DNA of 64,000 nt from Cupriavidus oxalaticus (GTDB lineage: Bacteria; Pseudomonadota; Gammaproteobacteria; Burkholderiales; Burkholderiaceae): the NCBI RefSeq assembly GCF_016894385.1, contig NZ_CP069811.1, forward strand, positions 286,501 to 350,500, read 5' to 3'. Positions within the stretch are counted from its first letter, which is position 1. Every line of letters begins with the position of its first letter. A program made the position numbers and the translations under genes. Under the pieces are notes generated by a model. That model saw nothing but the letters and a program-made list of their open reading frames with translations. It did no database searches and was not told where the DNA came from. Of this stretch, positions 25,992 through 35,036 are shown in pieces.

Positions 25992-26297
25992 CTAAGGTAT
26001 TTGTGCTAAGCGCAATTCCCGCGCGGCCTCCTTATTGGCTGCTCCTCGTGAAACTGTGCGCAACACGTCAAGCCCACGTGGCGATAGAGGGGCACTATCC
26101 CTCGGGCTATTCAAAGTTCGACGGGCCAAAGTCATGCCGTCGGAGGGCAAAGCATTGACTGATTTGCCGCACAAGCTACCTCTCGCGACCTCATCGCGCA
26201 GCTTTCGAGCCGACGCCAGCGCCCGCTCGCGCACGTAGGGTTCCTCCGACATGCCTAGCGCGTGCTCGGCAAGGTACCTCGAAGACTCAAGTTCCAA
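25992..26297 (-). pseudogene. LuxR-type regulator remnant
   Basis: The 101-residue frame ends with LSPRGLDVLRTVSRGAANKEAARELRLAQ, the first two helices of a LuxR-type C-terminal HTH, and stops before the recognition helix finishes. Preceding text (YVRERALASARKLRDEV) resembles the linker of MalT/LuxR-like regulators. The large N-terminal part and the DNA-recognition end are missing, so it is a fragment. The rest of 25805-26441 shows nothing else coding. Confidence 0.5.
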
Positions 26298-26340
26298 CCG
26301 AGGGTTTGCACTAGCACCTCACAAGCTTTACATTCGTCTA

Positions 26341-26362
26341 GTTGTAATCATAATATAACGAC
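26341..26362. promoter_or_regulatory. Possible second GntR-like operator
   Basis: GTTGTAATCAT-AATATAACGAC is an imperfect palindrome whose half sites (GTTGTAAT and, inverted, GTCGTTAT) resemble the GTTGTTAT half of the 24897-24934 site. It lies 80 bp before the Sua5-like gene. Confidence 0.35.
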
Positions 26363-26441
26363 ATGATGACTAGCCGGCCTCAACTTCAGGTCGTCGAAGA
26401 TCCAAAGAATTCAACAACCGTCAACACGAAGGAGACACGCA

Positions 26442-27176
26442 ATGCCCACTCTCGACATCGCCGGCGACGCTCGGCGCACCATTGACGTCATCAAGCAAGG
26501 TGGCATCGCCCTGGTGCCGAACCAGACCGGCTACGCGATGACCGGCGCGATGCTGGACCCGCTGCAGAAGATCTACGACACCAAGCGCCGCGGTAGCCAC
26601 AAGCGCAACGCGATGGCAGCTGACCTGGAGACACAGCGCGAGCTGATGACGCTCGGCAAGCGCGAGCAGGAGATGGTCGAGGCCATCACCGTCGATCACG
26701 ACTTGCCGCTCGGCGTAATCGGCACCTTTCGCGCGGACCATCCGCTGCTCGTCAAGCTGGGCAGCGAAGCCTTGAAGGCCTCGACGGCCGGCGGCACCAT
26801 CGGCAACTTGCTCAACGCCGGCCCGTTCCATAAGGAACTGACGCGGCTCTCGCGCGAAGAGGTAGTCCCGCTGTTCGGATCGTCGGCCAACCTGTCGGGC
26901 ACCGGAACGAAGTTCGCCGTCGAGGACATCCAGCCCGAGCTGCTCGCCATTGCGGACATCACGATCGACTACGGGCTGTGCCGCTATCACACTTACCGGC
27001 GGGCTGGCACGCTGATCAACTTTTCGACAATGCAGGTGGTTCGCATTGGCGCGTGCTACGAGTTAATCTCCGGCGTGCTCAAGCGGTGGTTCGGTGTTGA
27101 ACTGCCGGCCGACCCCGGTTTGGACGTGCTGCCGTCAGGCCATCTGAACGAGTACGCGCTGAAGAACGTTCAGTGA
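26442..27176 (+). CDS. Sua5/YciO/YrdC-family protein in a catabolic operon
   Basis: The start has AAGGAG upstream. The 244-residue product has the YrdC fold signatures: ALVPNQTGYAM (nucleotide-pocket strand), YDTKRRGSHKRNAM (the KxR site) and PLFGSSANLSGTG (SANLSG loop). Canonical members make threonylcarbamoyl-AMP for tRNA t6A. This one diverges (Asn-Gln-Thr instead of the usual PTDT-like start) and sits first in an operon with a Bug protein and an acyl-CoA ligase. It may therefore perform a related acyl/carbamoyl-adenylate reaction in metabolism rather than tRNA modification. Confidence 0.75.
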   Translation: MPTLDIAGDARRTIDVIKQGGIALVPNQTGYAMTGAMLDPLQKIYDTKRRGSHKRNAMAADLETQRELMTLGKREQEMVEAITVDHDLPLGVIGTFRADHPLLVKLGSEALKASTAGGTIGNLLNAGPFHKELTRLSREEVVPLFGSSANLSGTGTKFAVEDIQPELLAIADITIDYGLCRYHTYRRAGTLINFSTMQVVRIGACYELISGVLKRWFGVELPADPGLDVLPSGHLNEYALKNVQ

Positions 27177-27183
27177 GCCGGCC

Positions 27184-28173
27184 ATGACCGAGAACGTGAA
27201 CCTTCGTCGGCGGGCCTTGCTCCAAGGCGGCGCCGGCCTGGCCCTGTCGTCGCTCGTGGTTCACGGTGCGGCACAGACCTGGCCCGCCCGGCCGATTCGT
27301 CTGCTGACCGGCTATGCGCCGGGCGGTTCGTCCGACATCACGGCGCGTGCGATCAGCGCGCCGCTTGCGCGGCTGCTCGGCCAGCCAATCGTCGTCGACA
27401 ATAAGCCCGGCGCGAGCAGCGCGTTGGCGGCCGCCGAGGTCGCGCGTGCCGCTCCCGACGGCTACACGCTCGGCCTGCTCGACAATGCCCCGATGACGAT
27501 CGTGCCGTCCCTGCGTAACCCAGGCTATGACCCGCTAACCGGCTTCACGTCGATCTCGATGGTGACGCAGATGCCGCAAGTACTGGTCGCGGCGCCGACG
27601 CTGCCCGCGAACAGCGTGCGCGAGCTTATCGAGTTGATGAAGAAGCAACCGGGCAAGCTGAACTACGGATCCGGTGGGTCAGGCAGCGTGGGGCATCTTT
27701 GCGCCGAACTTCTGAAGTCGCGTAGCCAGACGGTCGCGGTGCACGTGCCCTACCGCGGTGCTGCTCCGGTGGTGACCGCACTGATGGCCGGTGAAATCCA
27801 GTTCGCCTTCCTGACCTACACCGGAACGGCAGCGTTCCTCAAGTCTGGCAACCTCAAGGCGCTTGCCGTGAGTTCGACGACACGCTTGCCGACCTTGCCC
27901 CAGGTGCCAACGATCGCCGAGAACGTCCTGCCCGGCTTCGACGCCCCGGGTTGGTTCGCGCTGTTGGCCCCGGCCGGCCTGCCAGCGGGTATCGTCGCTA
28001 TCCTCAACAAGGCGCTCGCTGACACGATGAAAATGCCGGCAATCGTGTCGCGGATGGAGGAGCTCGGGCAAATCATTGCCACGGGCAAAGTGGATCCGAA
28101 GCAGACCATCCCGACTGAGCTGGAGCAGTGGAAACGGTTGATAACGGAACGCAAGATCGTCGTCGATGGCTGA
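27184..28173 (+). CDS. Bug (TctC-type) periplasmic binding protein 3
   Basis: The 329-residue product begins MTENVNLRRRALLQGGAGLALSS, an 'RRR' start resembling a Tat-type signal (RRxLLQGGAGLAL), then WPARPIRLLTGYAPGGSSDITARAI and VDNKPGASSALAAAEV. It is seven bases after the Sua5-like gene and followed by the ligase, so all three form one operon. The twin-arginine-like start differs from the Sec signals of the other four Bug proteins in this window. Confidence 0.87.
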   Translation: MTENVNLRRRALLQGGAGLALSSLVVHGAAQTWPARPIRLLTGYAPGGSSDITARAISAPLARLLGQPIVVDNKPGASSALAAAEVARAAPDGYTLGLLDNAPMTIVPSLRNPGYDPLTGFTSISMVTQMPQVLVAAPTLPANSVRELIELMKKQPGKLNYGSGGSGSVGHLCAELLKSRSQTVAVHVPYRGAAPVVTALMAGEIQFAFLTYTGTAAFLKSGNLKALAVSSTTRLPTLPQVPTIAENVLPGFDAPGWFALLAPAGLPAGIVAILNKALADTMKMPAIVSRMEELGQIIATGKVDPKQTIPTELEQWKRLITERKIVVDG

Positions 28174-28219
28174 CCGGCCAGCCATCCTCTCTAGAGTACC
28201 CCCCACCGAGGCACATTTG

Positions 28220-29857
28220 ATGAACGGCTTAATGCAGGACCGTCCCCTGCTCATTTCCCACCTGATAGACTTCGCGGAACGACACAACGGCAGCACCGAG
28301 ATCGTCTCGCGCCGTGTGGAAGGCGACATCCACCGCAGCACCTGGGCAGAGTGCGCGAAGCGAGCCCGCCGCGTCGCACACGCACTCGACGCAGAGCGGC
28401 TGCAGCGCGCGGACCGTGTGGCCACCCTGGCGTGGAACGGCTACCGCCACTTGGAGCTCTACTACGGCGTGAGCGGTTCCGGCCGGGTGCTGCACACGCT
28501 GAACCCGCGCCTGCACCTCGATCAGATCGCATGGATCGTCAACCACGCCGAAGACCGCATCCTGTGCTTCGACCTGAGCTTCCTGCCGCTGGTGCAGGCA
28601 ATCCACTCCCGATGCAGCACCGTTGAGAAGTGGGTGGCGTTGTGCGACGTCGATAGGCTGCCAGCTGACAGTGGCATCCCGAACCTCGTGAGCTACGAGG
28701 ACTGGATCGGCGGTCGGTCGTCGACTTACGAATGGCCGACGTTCGACGAAAACACCGCCTCGAGTCTCTGCTATACAAGCGGGACGACCGGTAACCCCAA
28801 GGGGGCGCTTTATAGCCACCGCTCCACCGTGCTGCATGCTTACGGCTCGGTGCAGCCCGACATGATGGGGCTGTCCGCGCGCGACTCAATCCTGCCCGTG
28901 GTACCGATGTTCCACGTCAATGCCTGGGGCCTGCCTTACTCGGCGGCTATGGTGGGCTGCAAACTGGTGTTCCCCGGCCCGGCGTTGGACGGCAAATCCG
29001 TCTACGAGTTGATCGAGGCGGAACAGGTCAGCTTCGCAGCTGGTGTGCCGACGGTGTGGAAAATGCTCCTGACTCATCTGCAGACCGGCGGCCTGAAGTT
29101 CTCGACCCTGGAGCGCACGGTGATAGGAGGCGCGGCCTGCCCGCCTGCCATGCTGCGCGCCTTCGAGCAACAGTATGGCGTGCGCGTGCTGCACGGTTGG
29201 GGCATGACCGAGATGAGCCCGCTGGGCTCGGTCTGTTCGCTCAAGAAGCAGCACGCGGCACTGCCAGATGAAGCGCGTTGGCGCGTACTGGAGAAGCAGG
29301 GCCGCGCGGTCTACGGCGTCGAGATGAAGATCGTCGGCGGCGATGGCCAGGCGTTGCCGTGGGACGGCCGGTCAGCCGGCGAGCTTCTAGTCCGCGGTCC
29401 CTGGATCGTCCGCGCCTACTTCAAGGGTGAAGGAGGTGACCCGCTCGTCGACGGATGGTTTCCCACCGGCGACGTTGCCACCATCGACCCCGACGGTTAC
29501 CTCCAGATCACCGACCGCAGCAAGGACGTGATTAAGTCCGGCGGTGAGTGGATCAGCTCAATCGACATCGAGAACATCGCGATGGCGCACCCTGCGGTTG
29601 CCATGGCAGCCTGCATCGGCGTGAAGCATCCCAAGTGGGACGAACGCCCCGTCGTCGTGGTGGTCTGCAAGCCAGGTGTCGAGGTCTCGCGCGACGAGTT
29701 GCTCCAGTTCTACGCTGGCAAGAACGTGGCTAAGTGGCAGCGGCCCGACGATGTCGTCTTTCTCGACGCGATTCCACTGGGCGCAACGGGCAAGATGCTT
29801 AAGACCCGTCTGCGCGAGCAGCTTAAGGACTATCGGCTGGCGGACACCTCGGCCTGA
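28220..29857 (+). CDS. AMP-forming acyl-CoA ligase, FadD/AlkK-like
   Basis: I prefer ATG 28220 (MNGLMQDRPLL, GAGG upstream) over 28166, which overlaps the Bug gene. The 545-residue product has SLCYTSGTTGNPKGALYSHRS (P-loop, about residue 184), GWGMTEMSPLGS (about 325), FPTGDVATIDPDGYL (about 414) and the catalytic Lys in GATGKMLKTRL (about 523). The pattern is that of medium- or long-chain acyl-CoA ligases. As the last gene of the Sua5-Bug-ligase operon it would activate the imported acid. Confidence 0.88.
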   Translation: MNGLMQDRPLLISHLIDFAERHNGSTEIVSRRVEGDIHRSTWAECAKRARRVAHALDAERLQRADRVATLAWNGYRHLELYYGVSGSGRVLHTLNPRLHLDQIAWIVNHAEDRILCFDLSFLPLVQAIHSRCSTVEKWVALCDVDRLPADSGIPNLVSYEDWIGGRSSTYEWPTFDENTASSLCYTSGTTGNPKGALYSHRSTVLHAYGSVQPDMMGLSARDSILPVVPMFHVNAWGLPYSAAMVGCKLVFPGPALDGKSVYELIEAEQVSFAAGVPTVWKMLLTHLQTGGLKFSTLERTVIGGAACPPAMLRAFEQQYGVRVLHGWGMTEMSPLGSVCSLKKQHAALPDEARWRVLEKQGRAVYGVEMKIVGGDGQALPWDGRSAGELLVRGPWIVRAYFKGEGGDPLVDGWFPTGDVATIDPDGYLQITDRSKDVIKSGGEWISSIDIENIAMAHPAVAMAACIGVKHPKWDERPVVVVVCKPGVEVSRDELLQFYAGKNVAKWQRPDDVVFLDAIPLGATGKMLKTRLREQLKDYRLADTSA

Positions 29858-31378
29858 CGGCTGCGGGCGCGGTCAACGGCTTGTATACCGAAATAGCGTG
29901 CGCAGGGTTCACTGATCACCACTGTGTGGCCATGGGCGAACTGTTCGAGGAACTGGGAATCAAGGAAAGTTCGCCTCTGTACCTGTCCGCCCTGGCTGCC
30001 CGACCGCGAAGCGGTCAGCTCCTCCAGACGTATTGATATACTCGCTTCCCATGCTCGCGAAAGCGCACGCATGCATCTGGTTATTCCCAGATTTTGATGC
30101 AAACCTATGTACATGAACTGGAATAACCTACTACCCTCAATTGAGGATCTTCTTACATTGTTCCGGTGAGCATATCATTCCTTTAGGGTAGAAAGGACAA
30201 GCCGAAGGCCCCTGACTCTGTTAGAGCAGGGACCCTTCAATCAACCAAGGGTGGCTGACTCCGACAGTCTTTTCGAGTCATGCGCTATCTTCGCCCGCAT
30301 GCTGGCCGTCTCAACTCTTCCCCCACAGCGACCAGTTTCCCCTCGCCGCTGCCGTATTCAACCGACCAGCGAGGCGGTCACCACCGAAGCCTTTCAATGG
30401 AAAGGGCGGCCCTCCCGTCGGGCGCCTTGTGGTCGGCCGACGTGTGACAATAGAATATATCGCGGCGTGGATGTGATGATTTAGAATGATTTGTTATAGC
30501 TGGTGTGGAACGTTTCGGCGAAGAATATATAGTAACGATTTACTTGGGGAGGGCTGATTCAATACGTGTGAATGCCTGTAATCCACGAGCCAAGAGTAAT
30601 TGGCGCTGGTCACCTGGTTAGCTATCGCGGGCGCTTCTCGTTAGTCGCTGTAGGTGTACGGGAAGACGTTGATTCGTTGCTTCTATGGCAAGGGCATGCC
30701 TTGTTCTCTCTTGCTGAGCCTCGTCCACGTTCAATGACATTCCAATCCGGACCCGCTCACGCGTTCACAGCAGTGGCCAGAATCGCCACGCCGGTTAGCA
30801 GTGTGGCAGTCTTATTCATGACTCCCTCTCGGGAGTTGATGCTGAATTGGCATATGTGGTGGTGCCGGCGAGCCGGCAGCACGATCCAGTGATTTATGCG
30901 CCGATCTCGGTTGCGATGGTCGGGGTAGGTGACACCACACACCGCTGAGATCCACGCCTGCGAAGTTCAGCCGAGCTGCAGTACCGTGCGCTCCGTCAGT
31001 GAAAGGGTCCGGAGTGCGCGTTCCATGGGCGCTATCGGTGAAGGGGTTTCGCTTGTTGGTGACATGGGAACCGTCACAAAACGGATTCTTGCACCGACAT
31101 GAACCCCATCGCTGTACATCTCATATTCATAGGACCGCCCCCATTTGCGGCCATCTAAAGGTGGGAGTATCTTCTCCGCGCCACAACCAGAGCAGTCTCC
31201 CCCGGAGGGCTAGTCGGGGCCCTGCCGTTGGAGCGCCGAAGACGTCCCTGGAAGCGGTGTGAAGCCGCTTTTCTCGCACAAAAAGTCAACAGGGCTGTTC
31301 CAAAAATTCGATGGGATGTACAAGGGCGAGTCTTTAAGCTTCCAGGCACATGCACAAATCTGTGTGCGGAGAAACGGA
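29858..31378. other. Long non-coding or decayed region
   Basis: About 1.5 kb without a clear gene. A hairpin-like text CCCTGACTCTGTTAGAGCAGGG lies near 30210, but has no T-run. A - strand frame without start (30967-31209) reads PPLDGRKWGRSYEYEMYSDG… and ends MERALRTLSLTERTVLQLG; it could be a gene remnant. A + frame after 29880 (GFTDHHCVAMGELFEELGIK) also looks gene-like. I recognise none of these. Base composition shifts to lower GC here. Confidence 0.4.
30757..30819 (-). CDS. Short signal-peptide-like ORF or remnant
   Basis: ATG 30817-30819 is preceded by GAGGGAG and encodes MNKTATLLTGVAILATAVNA then TGA, 20 residues. It has the n-, h- and c-regions of a Sec signal peptide ending in a cleavable A-x-A-like motif, but no mature protein follows. 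It is either a remnant of an exported protein gene or a tiny membrane peptide. Confidence 0.3.
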   Translation of the reverse strand: MNKTATLLTGVAILATAVNA

Positions 31379-32620
31379 ATGCTTGGAGAGAGCTTGGAGG
31401 GACTGAAAGTCCTTGATTTTTCACACGTACTTGCAGGGCCTGTGGCTTCGATGACGCTCGCGGACCTTGGCGCACATATCGTCAAGGTAGAGCCGATCGA
31501 GGGAGAAATCGGCCGCCATATCGGTCCGCCGTGGATCAATGGGCAAAGCCCGACGTTCATGAGTGTCAATCGCAACAAGCATAGTCTTGCCGTTGACCTC
31601 AAATCTCGCGAAGGACGTGAGGCCATCCATCGGATGGCCCTCGGCGCCGACGTGGTCATCGAGAATTTCCGCCCTGGAGTCATGGAGAAGCTGGGACTGG
31701 GATATGGGTCGTTAGCTCAGAAGAATCCCCGTCTCGTCTATTGTTCGATCTCGGCTTTTGGCCAGAAAGGTCCACTAAGTTCGCGGCCTGGTGTTGACGG
31801 CATCATCCAGGCAGTGAGTGGGCTGATGAGCACCCTTGGTCAGCATTCATCTCCGCCGGCCAAAGTCCCGGTTCCAATCGCCGACATGTTGACGGGATAT
31901 CTGGCTGCAATTGCGGTTCTTGGTGCTCTACATCGCGTCCGGATTGGCCGTGGGGGGCAACATCTGGACGTTAGCCTCTATAACGCGACCGTCATGTTGC
32001 AGCAGGTCAGCTTTGCGGCGTATTTCGCGTCTGGCAAAGAGCCCGAGAAGTCCGGAAGCGCCGCCCCCTACGCGTGTCCGAACGAAGCCTATCCCACGAG
32101 AGATGGTTGGATGATGGTCGTGGCTTACCATCAGTCCAGGTGGGAAACACTTTGCAACCTTCTCGACTTTGCCAGTCTTGCTTCAGATGATCGGTTTTCG
32201 ACGAATGACAGTCGTGTGGCGAACCGGGAAGTCTTGCACCAAATTCTTTCAGAAAAGTTCTTAACGCGAGACACATCCGAGTGGCTTGAACTTCTTTCCT
32301 CTCAAGACGTCATCTGCGCGCCGGTTTTGAGCTACGACCAGGTCATGACGTCGCCGGAGTATTCGTCTAGTGGCCTGACATGCGTAGTTGATCATCCAGT
32401 AGCGGGACGAATGCGTACGCATCGTTTCGCGTTGGAAGCCACAGATGGGTCGGAGGATCCACCAATGCCTGCTCCGGTCGTGGGGCAGCACACATCTGAA
32501 GCGCTGAGTCTATACGGCATGACGGATGATGAAATCGAGAAGCTAATCCGATGTGGAGTCGTTCGTGACGCATCGGTGAACGTCGCAACGCTCAATGAGA
32601 ATCAAACGGAATACCCATGA
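31379..32620 (+). CDS. Type III CoA-transferase (CaiB/BaiF family)
   Basis: The start is ATG 31379 with GGAGA upstream; the frame extends 120 bases further but without a site. The 413-residue product has LEGLKVLDFSHVLAGPVASMTLADLGAHIVKVE at the N-terminus, the family hallmark, then FMSVNRNKHSLAVDLKS and GADVVIENFRPGVMEKLGLGY. The catalytic Asp is expected in PVPIADMLTG. It would transfer CoA onto a carboxylic acid. Its stop overlaps the first hydratase start, so CoA loading and hydration are coupled. Confidence 0.9.
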   Translation: MLGESLEGLKVLDFSHVLAGPVASMTLADLGAHIVKVEPIEGEIGRHIGPPWINGQSPTFMSVNRNKHSLAVDLKSREGREAIHRMALGADVVIENFRPGVMEKLGLGYGSLAQKNPRLVYCSISAFGQKGPLSSRPGVDGIIQAVSGLMSTLGQHSSPPAKVPVPIADMLTGYLAAIAVLGALHRVRIGRGGQHLDVSLYNATVMLQQVSFAAYFASGKEPEKSGSAAPYACPNEAYPTRDGWMMVVAYHQSRWETLCNLLDFASLASDDRFSTNDSRVANREVLHQILSEKFLTRDTSEWLELLSSQDVICAPVLSYDQVMTSPEYSSSGLTCVVDHPVAGRMRTHRFALEATDGSEDPPMPAPVVGQHTSEALSLYGMTDDEIEKLIRCGVVRDASVNVATLNENQTEYP

Positions 32621-33393
32621 CTACTTCCATCATCAGACTGCCGCCGCATGACCGAATCGTGCTGCTTCGCCTCGCCTCCAGCAACTCACTTAACCCGCTA
32701 ACGGATGAGTTGGTCGATGCGTTGGTGGGTGAGTTGCTCAAGAATGAAGCAGATCCGGATGTGTCCGTCACCATCATAACGGGAACGGAGCGGGCCTTTG
32801 CAGCCGGTGCCGATATCGCTGCGATGTCGCAACTGGACTATCCCACGGCGTTCCAATTGGACTACATCGGCCGCAACTGGGACATCCTGCGGACGCTAAG
32901 AAAGCCCTTGATTGCTGCGGTTGACGGCTATGCATTCGGAGGCGGGTGCGAGTTGGCAATGATCTGCGACATCGTCATTGCTTCGGAAGGTGCCACATTC
33001 GGGCAGCCTGAAGTCAAGCTCGGAATTGTACCTGGGGCTGGCGGTACCCAACGACTCCCGCGAGCCGTGGGAAAGTCCTCAGCGATGCTCATGTGCTTAT
33101 CCGGCGACCCAATTTCCGCCCACGATGCGATGAGCATGGGCCTCGTCTCCAAGGTGACGCTACGGGAGGCGTTGGTGCCGGAGGCCATTGAAGTCGCGAA
33201 AGCGATTGCGAGGCACTCTCTACCCGTTGTGATGGCAATCAAGGAAGCTGTGAACAGGTCGTTTGAGAGCTCCTTGTCCGAGGGACTTCTATTTGAGCGA
33301 CGAACGTTTCAGGCTGGCTTTGCCTTGGCCGACCAGAAGGAAGGCATGTCAGCATTCCTCGAACGGCGGGCGGCTACTTTTACTGGGCGCTGA
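32617..33393 (+). CDS. Enoyl-CoA hydratase/isomerase family protein A
   Basis: The 258-residue crotonase-fold protein has AFAAGADIAAMSQLDY (oxyanion-hole loop), VDGYAFGGGCELAMICDIVIASE and FGQPEVKLGIVPGAGGTQRLPRAVGK. Both catalytic Glu positions of enoyl-CoA hydratase are present (E in GGGCELAM region and E in QPEVKLG), so true hydratase activity is likely. The start overlaps the CoA-transferase stop. Confidence 0.9.
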   Translation: MTTSIIRLPPHDRIVLLRLASSNSLNPLTDELVDALVGELLKNEADPDVSVTIITGTERAFAAGADIAAMSQLDYPTAFQLDYIGRNWDILRTLRKPLIAAVDGYAFGGGCELAMICDIVIASEGATFGQPEVKLGIVPGAGGTQRLPRAVGKSSAMLMCLSGDPISAHDAMSMGLVSKVTLREALVPEAIEVAKAIARHSLPVVMAIKEAVNRSFESSLSEGLLFERRTFQAGFALADQKEGMSAFLERRAATFTGR

Positions 33394-33431
33394 TTTTGCG
33401 CAACACCTATACAGAACTGGGAAAGAACGAA

Positions 33432-34256
33432 ATGACCTCCATCAATGAATCAGGAGATGGGCGCGTTCTATGCGCGCTCGAATCCGGCGTCCTCACCTTA
33501 ACGTTGAACAGCCCGTCCGACGGAAATGCCCTCAACATCGCGATGACGGAGAGCCTGTCCGATGCACTCGAGAGCGTAAATGGAATGGCGGACGTCCATT
33601 GTCTATTGATCCGCTCGTCCGGGCGCCACTTCTGTACAGGCGGGAACGTCAAGGACATGCAGCAGGGCAGTGATTTGATGGCCGGAAGCGTGACGGAGGT
33701 CCGGGAGCGGCTTCGTAACGAACTTCATCGTATTACGCGGGTCCTGGACAATCTGGAGGTGCCCTCCATATGCGCGGTCAATGGTGCAGCCGTTGGCGCG
33801 GGCTGTGATCTCGCGTTGATGTGTGACATTCGAGTTGCGGGGGAGGGTGCTACTTTTGCTGAGAGTTTTCTACGTCTCGGTCTGGTGTCCGGCATCGGTG
33901 GGGCATGGTTTCTCACGCGGATGGTCGGGCCTTCAAAGGCACTTGAGTTGACGTTGACCAGTGAATTCATCAACGCGGAGGAAGCCCAGCGACTTGGGAT
34001 CGTGACGCGAGTGGTGGCCGATGCGGATCTGACTTCGAGTTCATTTGCGTTGGCCTCGGAAATTGCGCGTAAGCCTCCACACGCGCTGCGGATGGCGAAG
34101 CGACTCGTACGAGAGTCTGCCGGTTCGTCTTTGCCGGCGGCGCTTGAGATGGCCGCCTCGATGCAGGCCATTCTGCTTTGTGGCAGCGAGCACAAACAAG
34201 TTGTGCAGGATTTTCTGGAGAAGCAAGCTCGAGCGAAGCAAGAAGCTGCGCTGTAG
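33432..34256 (+). CDS. Enoyl-CoA hydratase/isomerase family protein B
   Basis: I choose ATG 33432 (274 residues, GGGAAAG upstream) over a TTG 36 bases earlier. The crotonase fold is clear: HFCTGGNVKDMQQG, VNGAAVGAGCDLALMCDIRVAGE and FAESFLRLGLVSGIGGAWFLTRMVG. The first catalytic Glu of hydratases is replaced (GAGCDLAL has Asp), while AESFLRLGL retains a Glu, so it may be an isomerase or hydrolase rather than a second hydratase. It lies 38 bp after hydratase A in the same operon. Confidence 0.87.
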   Translation: MTSINESGDGRVLCALESGVLTLTLNSPSDGNALNIAMTESLSDALESVNGMADVHCLLIRSSGRHFCTGGNVKDMQQGSDLMAGSVTEVRERLRNELHRITRVLDNLEVPSICAVNGAAVGAGCDLALMCDIRVAGEGATFAESFLRLGLVSGIGGAWFLTRMVGPSKALELTLTSEFINAEEAQRLGIVTRVVADADLTSSSFALASEIARKPPHALRMAKRLVRESAGSSLPAALEMAASMQAILLCGSEHKQVVQDFLEKQARAKQEAAL

Positions 34257-34267
34257 CGCGTGGGTGG

Positions 34268-35033
34268 CTAGTGGGATGAGACGTACATCGAACCGGGATG
34301 GGCCGCGGGAATGGCGAAGGACTCCTTCATGCGTCTCACTTCATCGACCGGGCTTCTGCCGAACAGGCGCTTGAACTCTCTGCTGAATTGGGACGGGCTT
34401 TCATAGCCGACCTCGCTGCTGGCGCGGGCTGCGGACATCTCATTACGAAGCATGAGCAGCCGCGCGTGATGCAGGCGCGTCGACTTCAGGTACTGCATCG
34501 GGGATGTGTTTGTGACAGCCTTGAAATGCGAGTGGAACGTCGCGATACTCATACCAGCTTCGTTTGCCATCCGTGTAACATCCAAATCAGTGCTAAACGT
34601 GGCATGAATGCGTCGTAGCACACGAGCGATCTTCCCGAATTGGCCTTGCCTGACAGACGATAACGATGCCTGGATCGTACAAGACAGGGGTGGCCGCGAG
34701 AGGGCGGTTAGAGCGGAGGAAGCGAACATCCGGCATTGCGCACAGGTTATATCCCTCGCTTGGGGCTAGCCGAGAGAGAAGGGCAACCATGCGTTGCTGG
34801 AGAGTCTTCCTGCCGGCGTCGTAATTTTTGGCTTTGCTCACGGATGATGTTCCGTCATAGAAATAGGCAAGAACGCGAGACGCTGCGCCATCGATTCGAT
34901 GAAACTTGCGAACTATTATACAAGCCGACCCACTCGACGCGGATTTGAATTCTAGCTTCAATGGCATCGGAATCCCGGCTGGAAAACCCGATGTCAAAAA
35001 CCCAACACGCCAGCCCCTTTCTCGGACTTCCAT
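34268..35033 (-). pseudogene. AraC-family regulator with internal deletion and frameshift
   Basis: The N-terminal part (from about 35033 to 34650) reads RMVALLSRLAPSEGYNL, then DVRFLRSNRPLAATPVLYDPGIVIVCQ, the start of an AraC_N (PF06719-type) sensor domain. It then runs into a second frame where the C-terminal double HTH begins abruptly (GQFGKIARVLRRIHATFSTDLDVTRMANEAGMSIATFHSHFKAVT … VGYESPSQFSREFKRLFG, ending at 34268). Roughly 120-150 residues of the sensor domain are missing and the frames do not match. It is therefore dead, and presumably once controlled the flanking CoA-transferase/aldehyde dehydrogenase genes. Confidence 0.75.
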
Positions 35034-35036
35034 ATC

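Noticed and set aside
30200..30235. Hairpin-like CCCTGACTCTGTTAGAGCAGGG as a tRNA arm or terminator.
   Set aside because: It does not fold into a cloverleaf with its flanks, and no T-run or nearby gene end supports a terminator.
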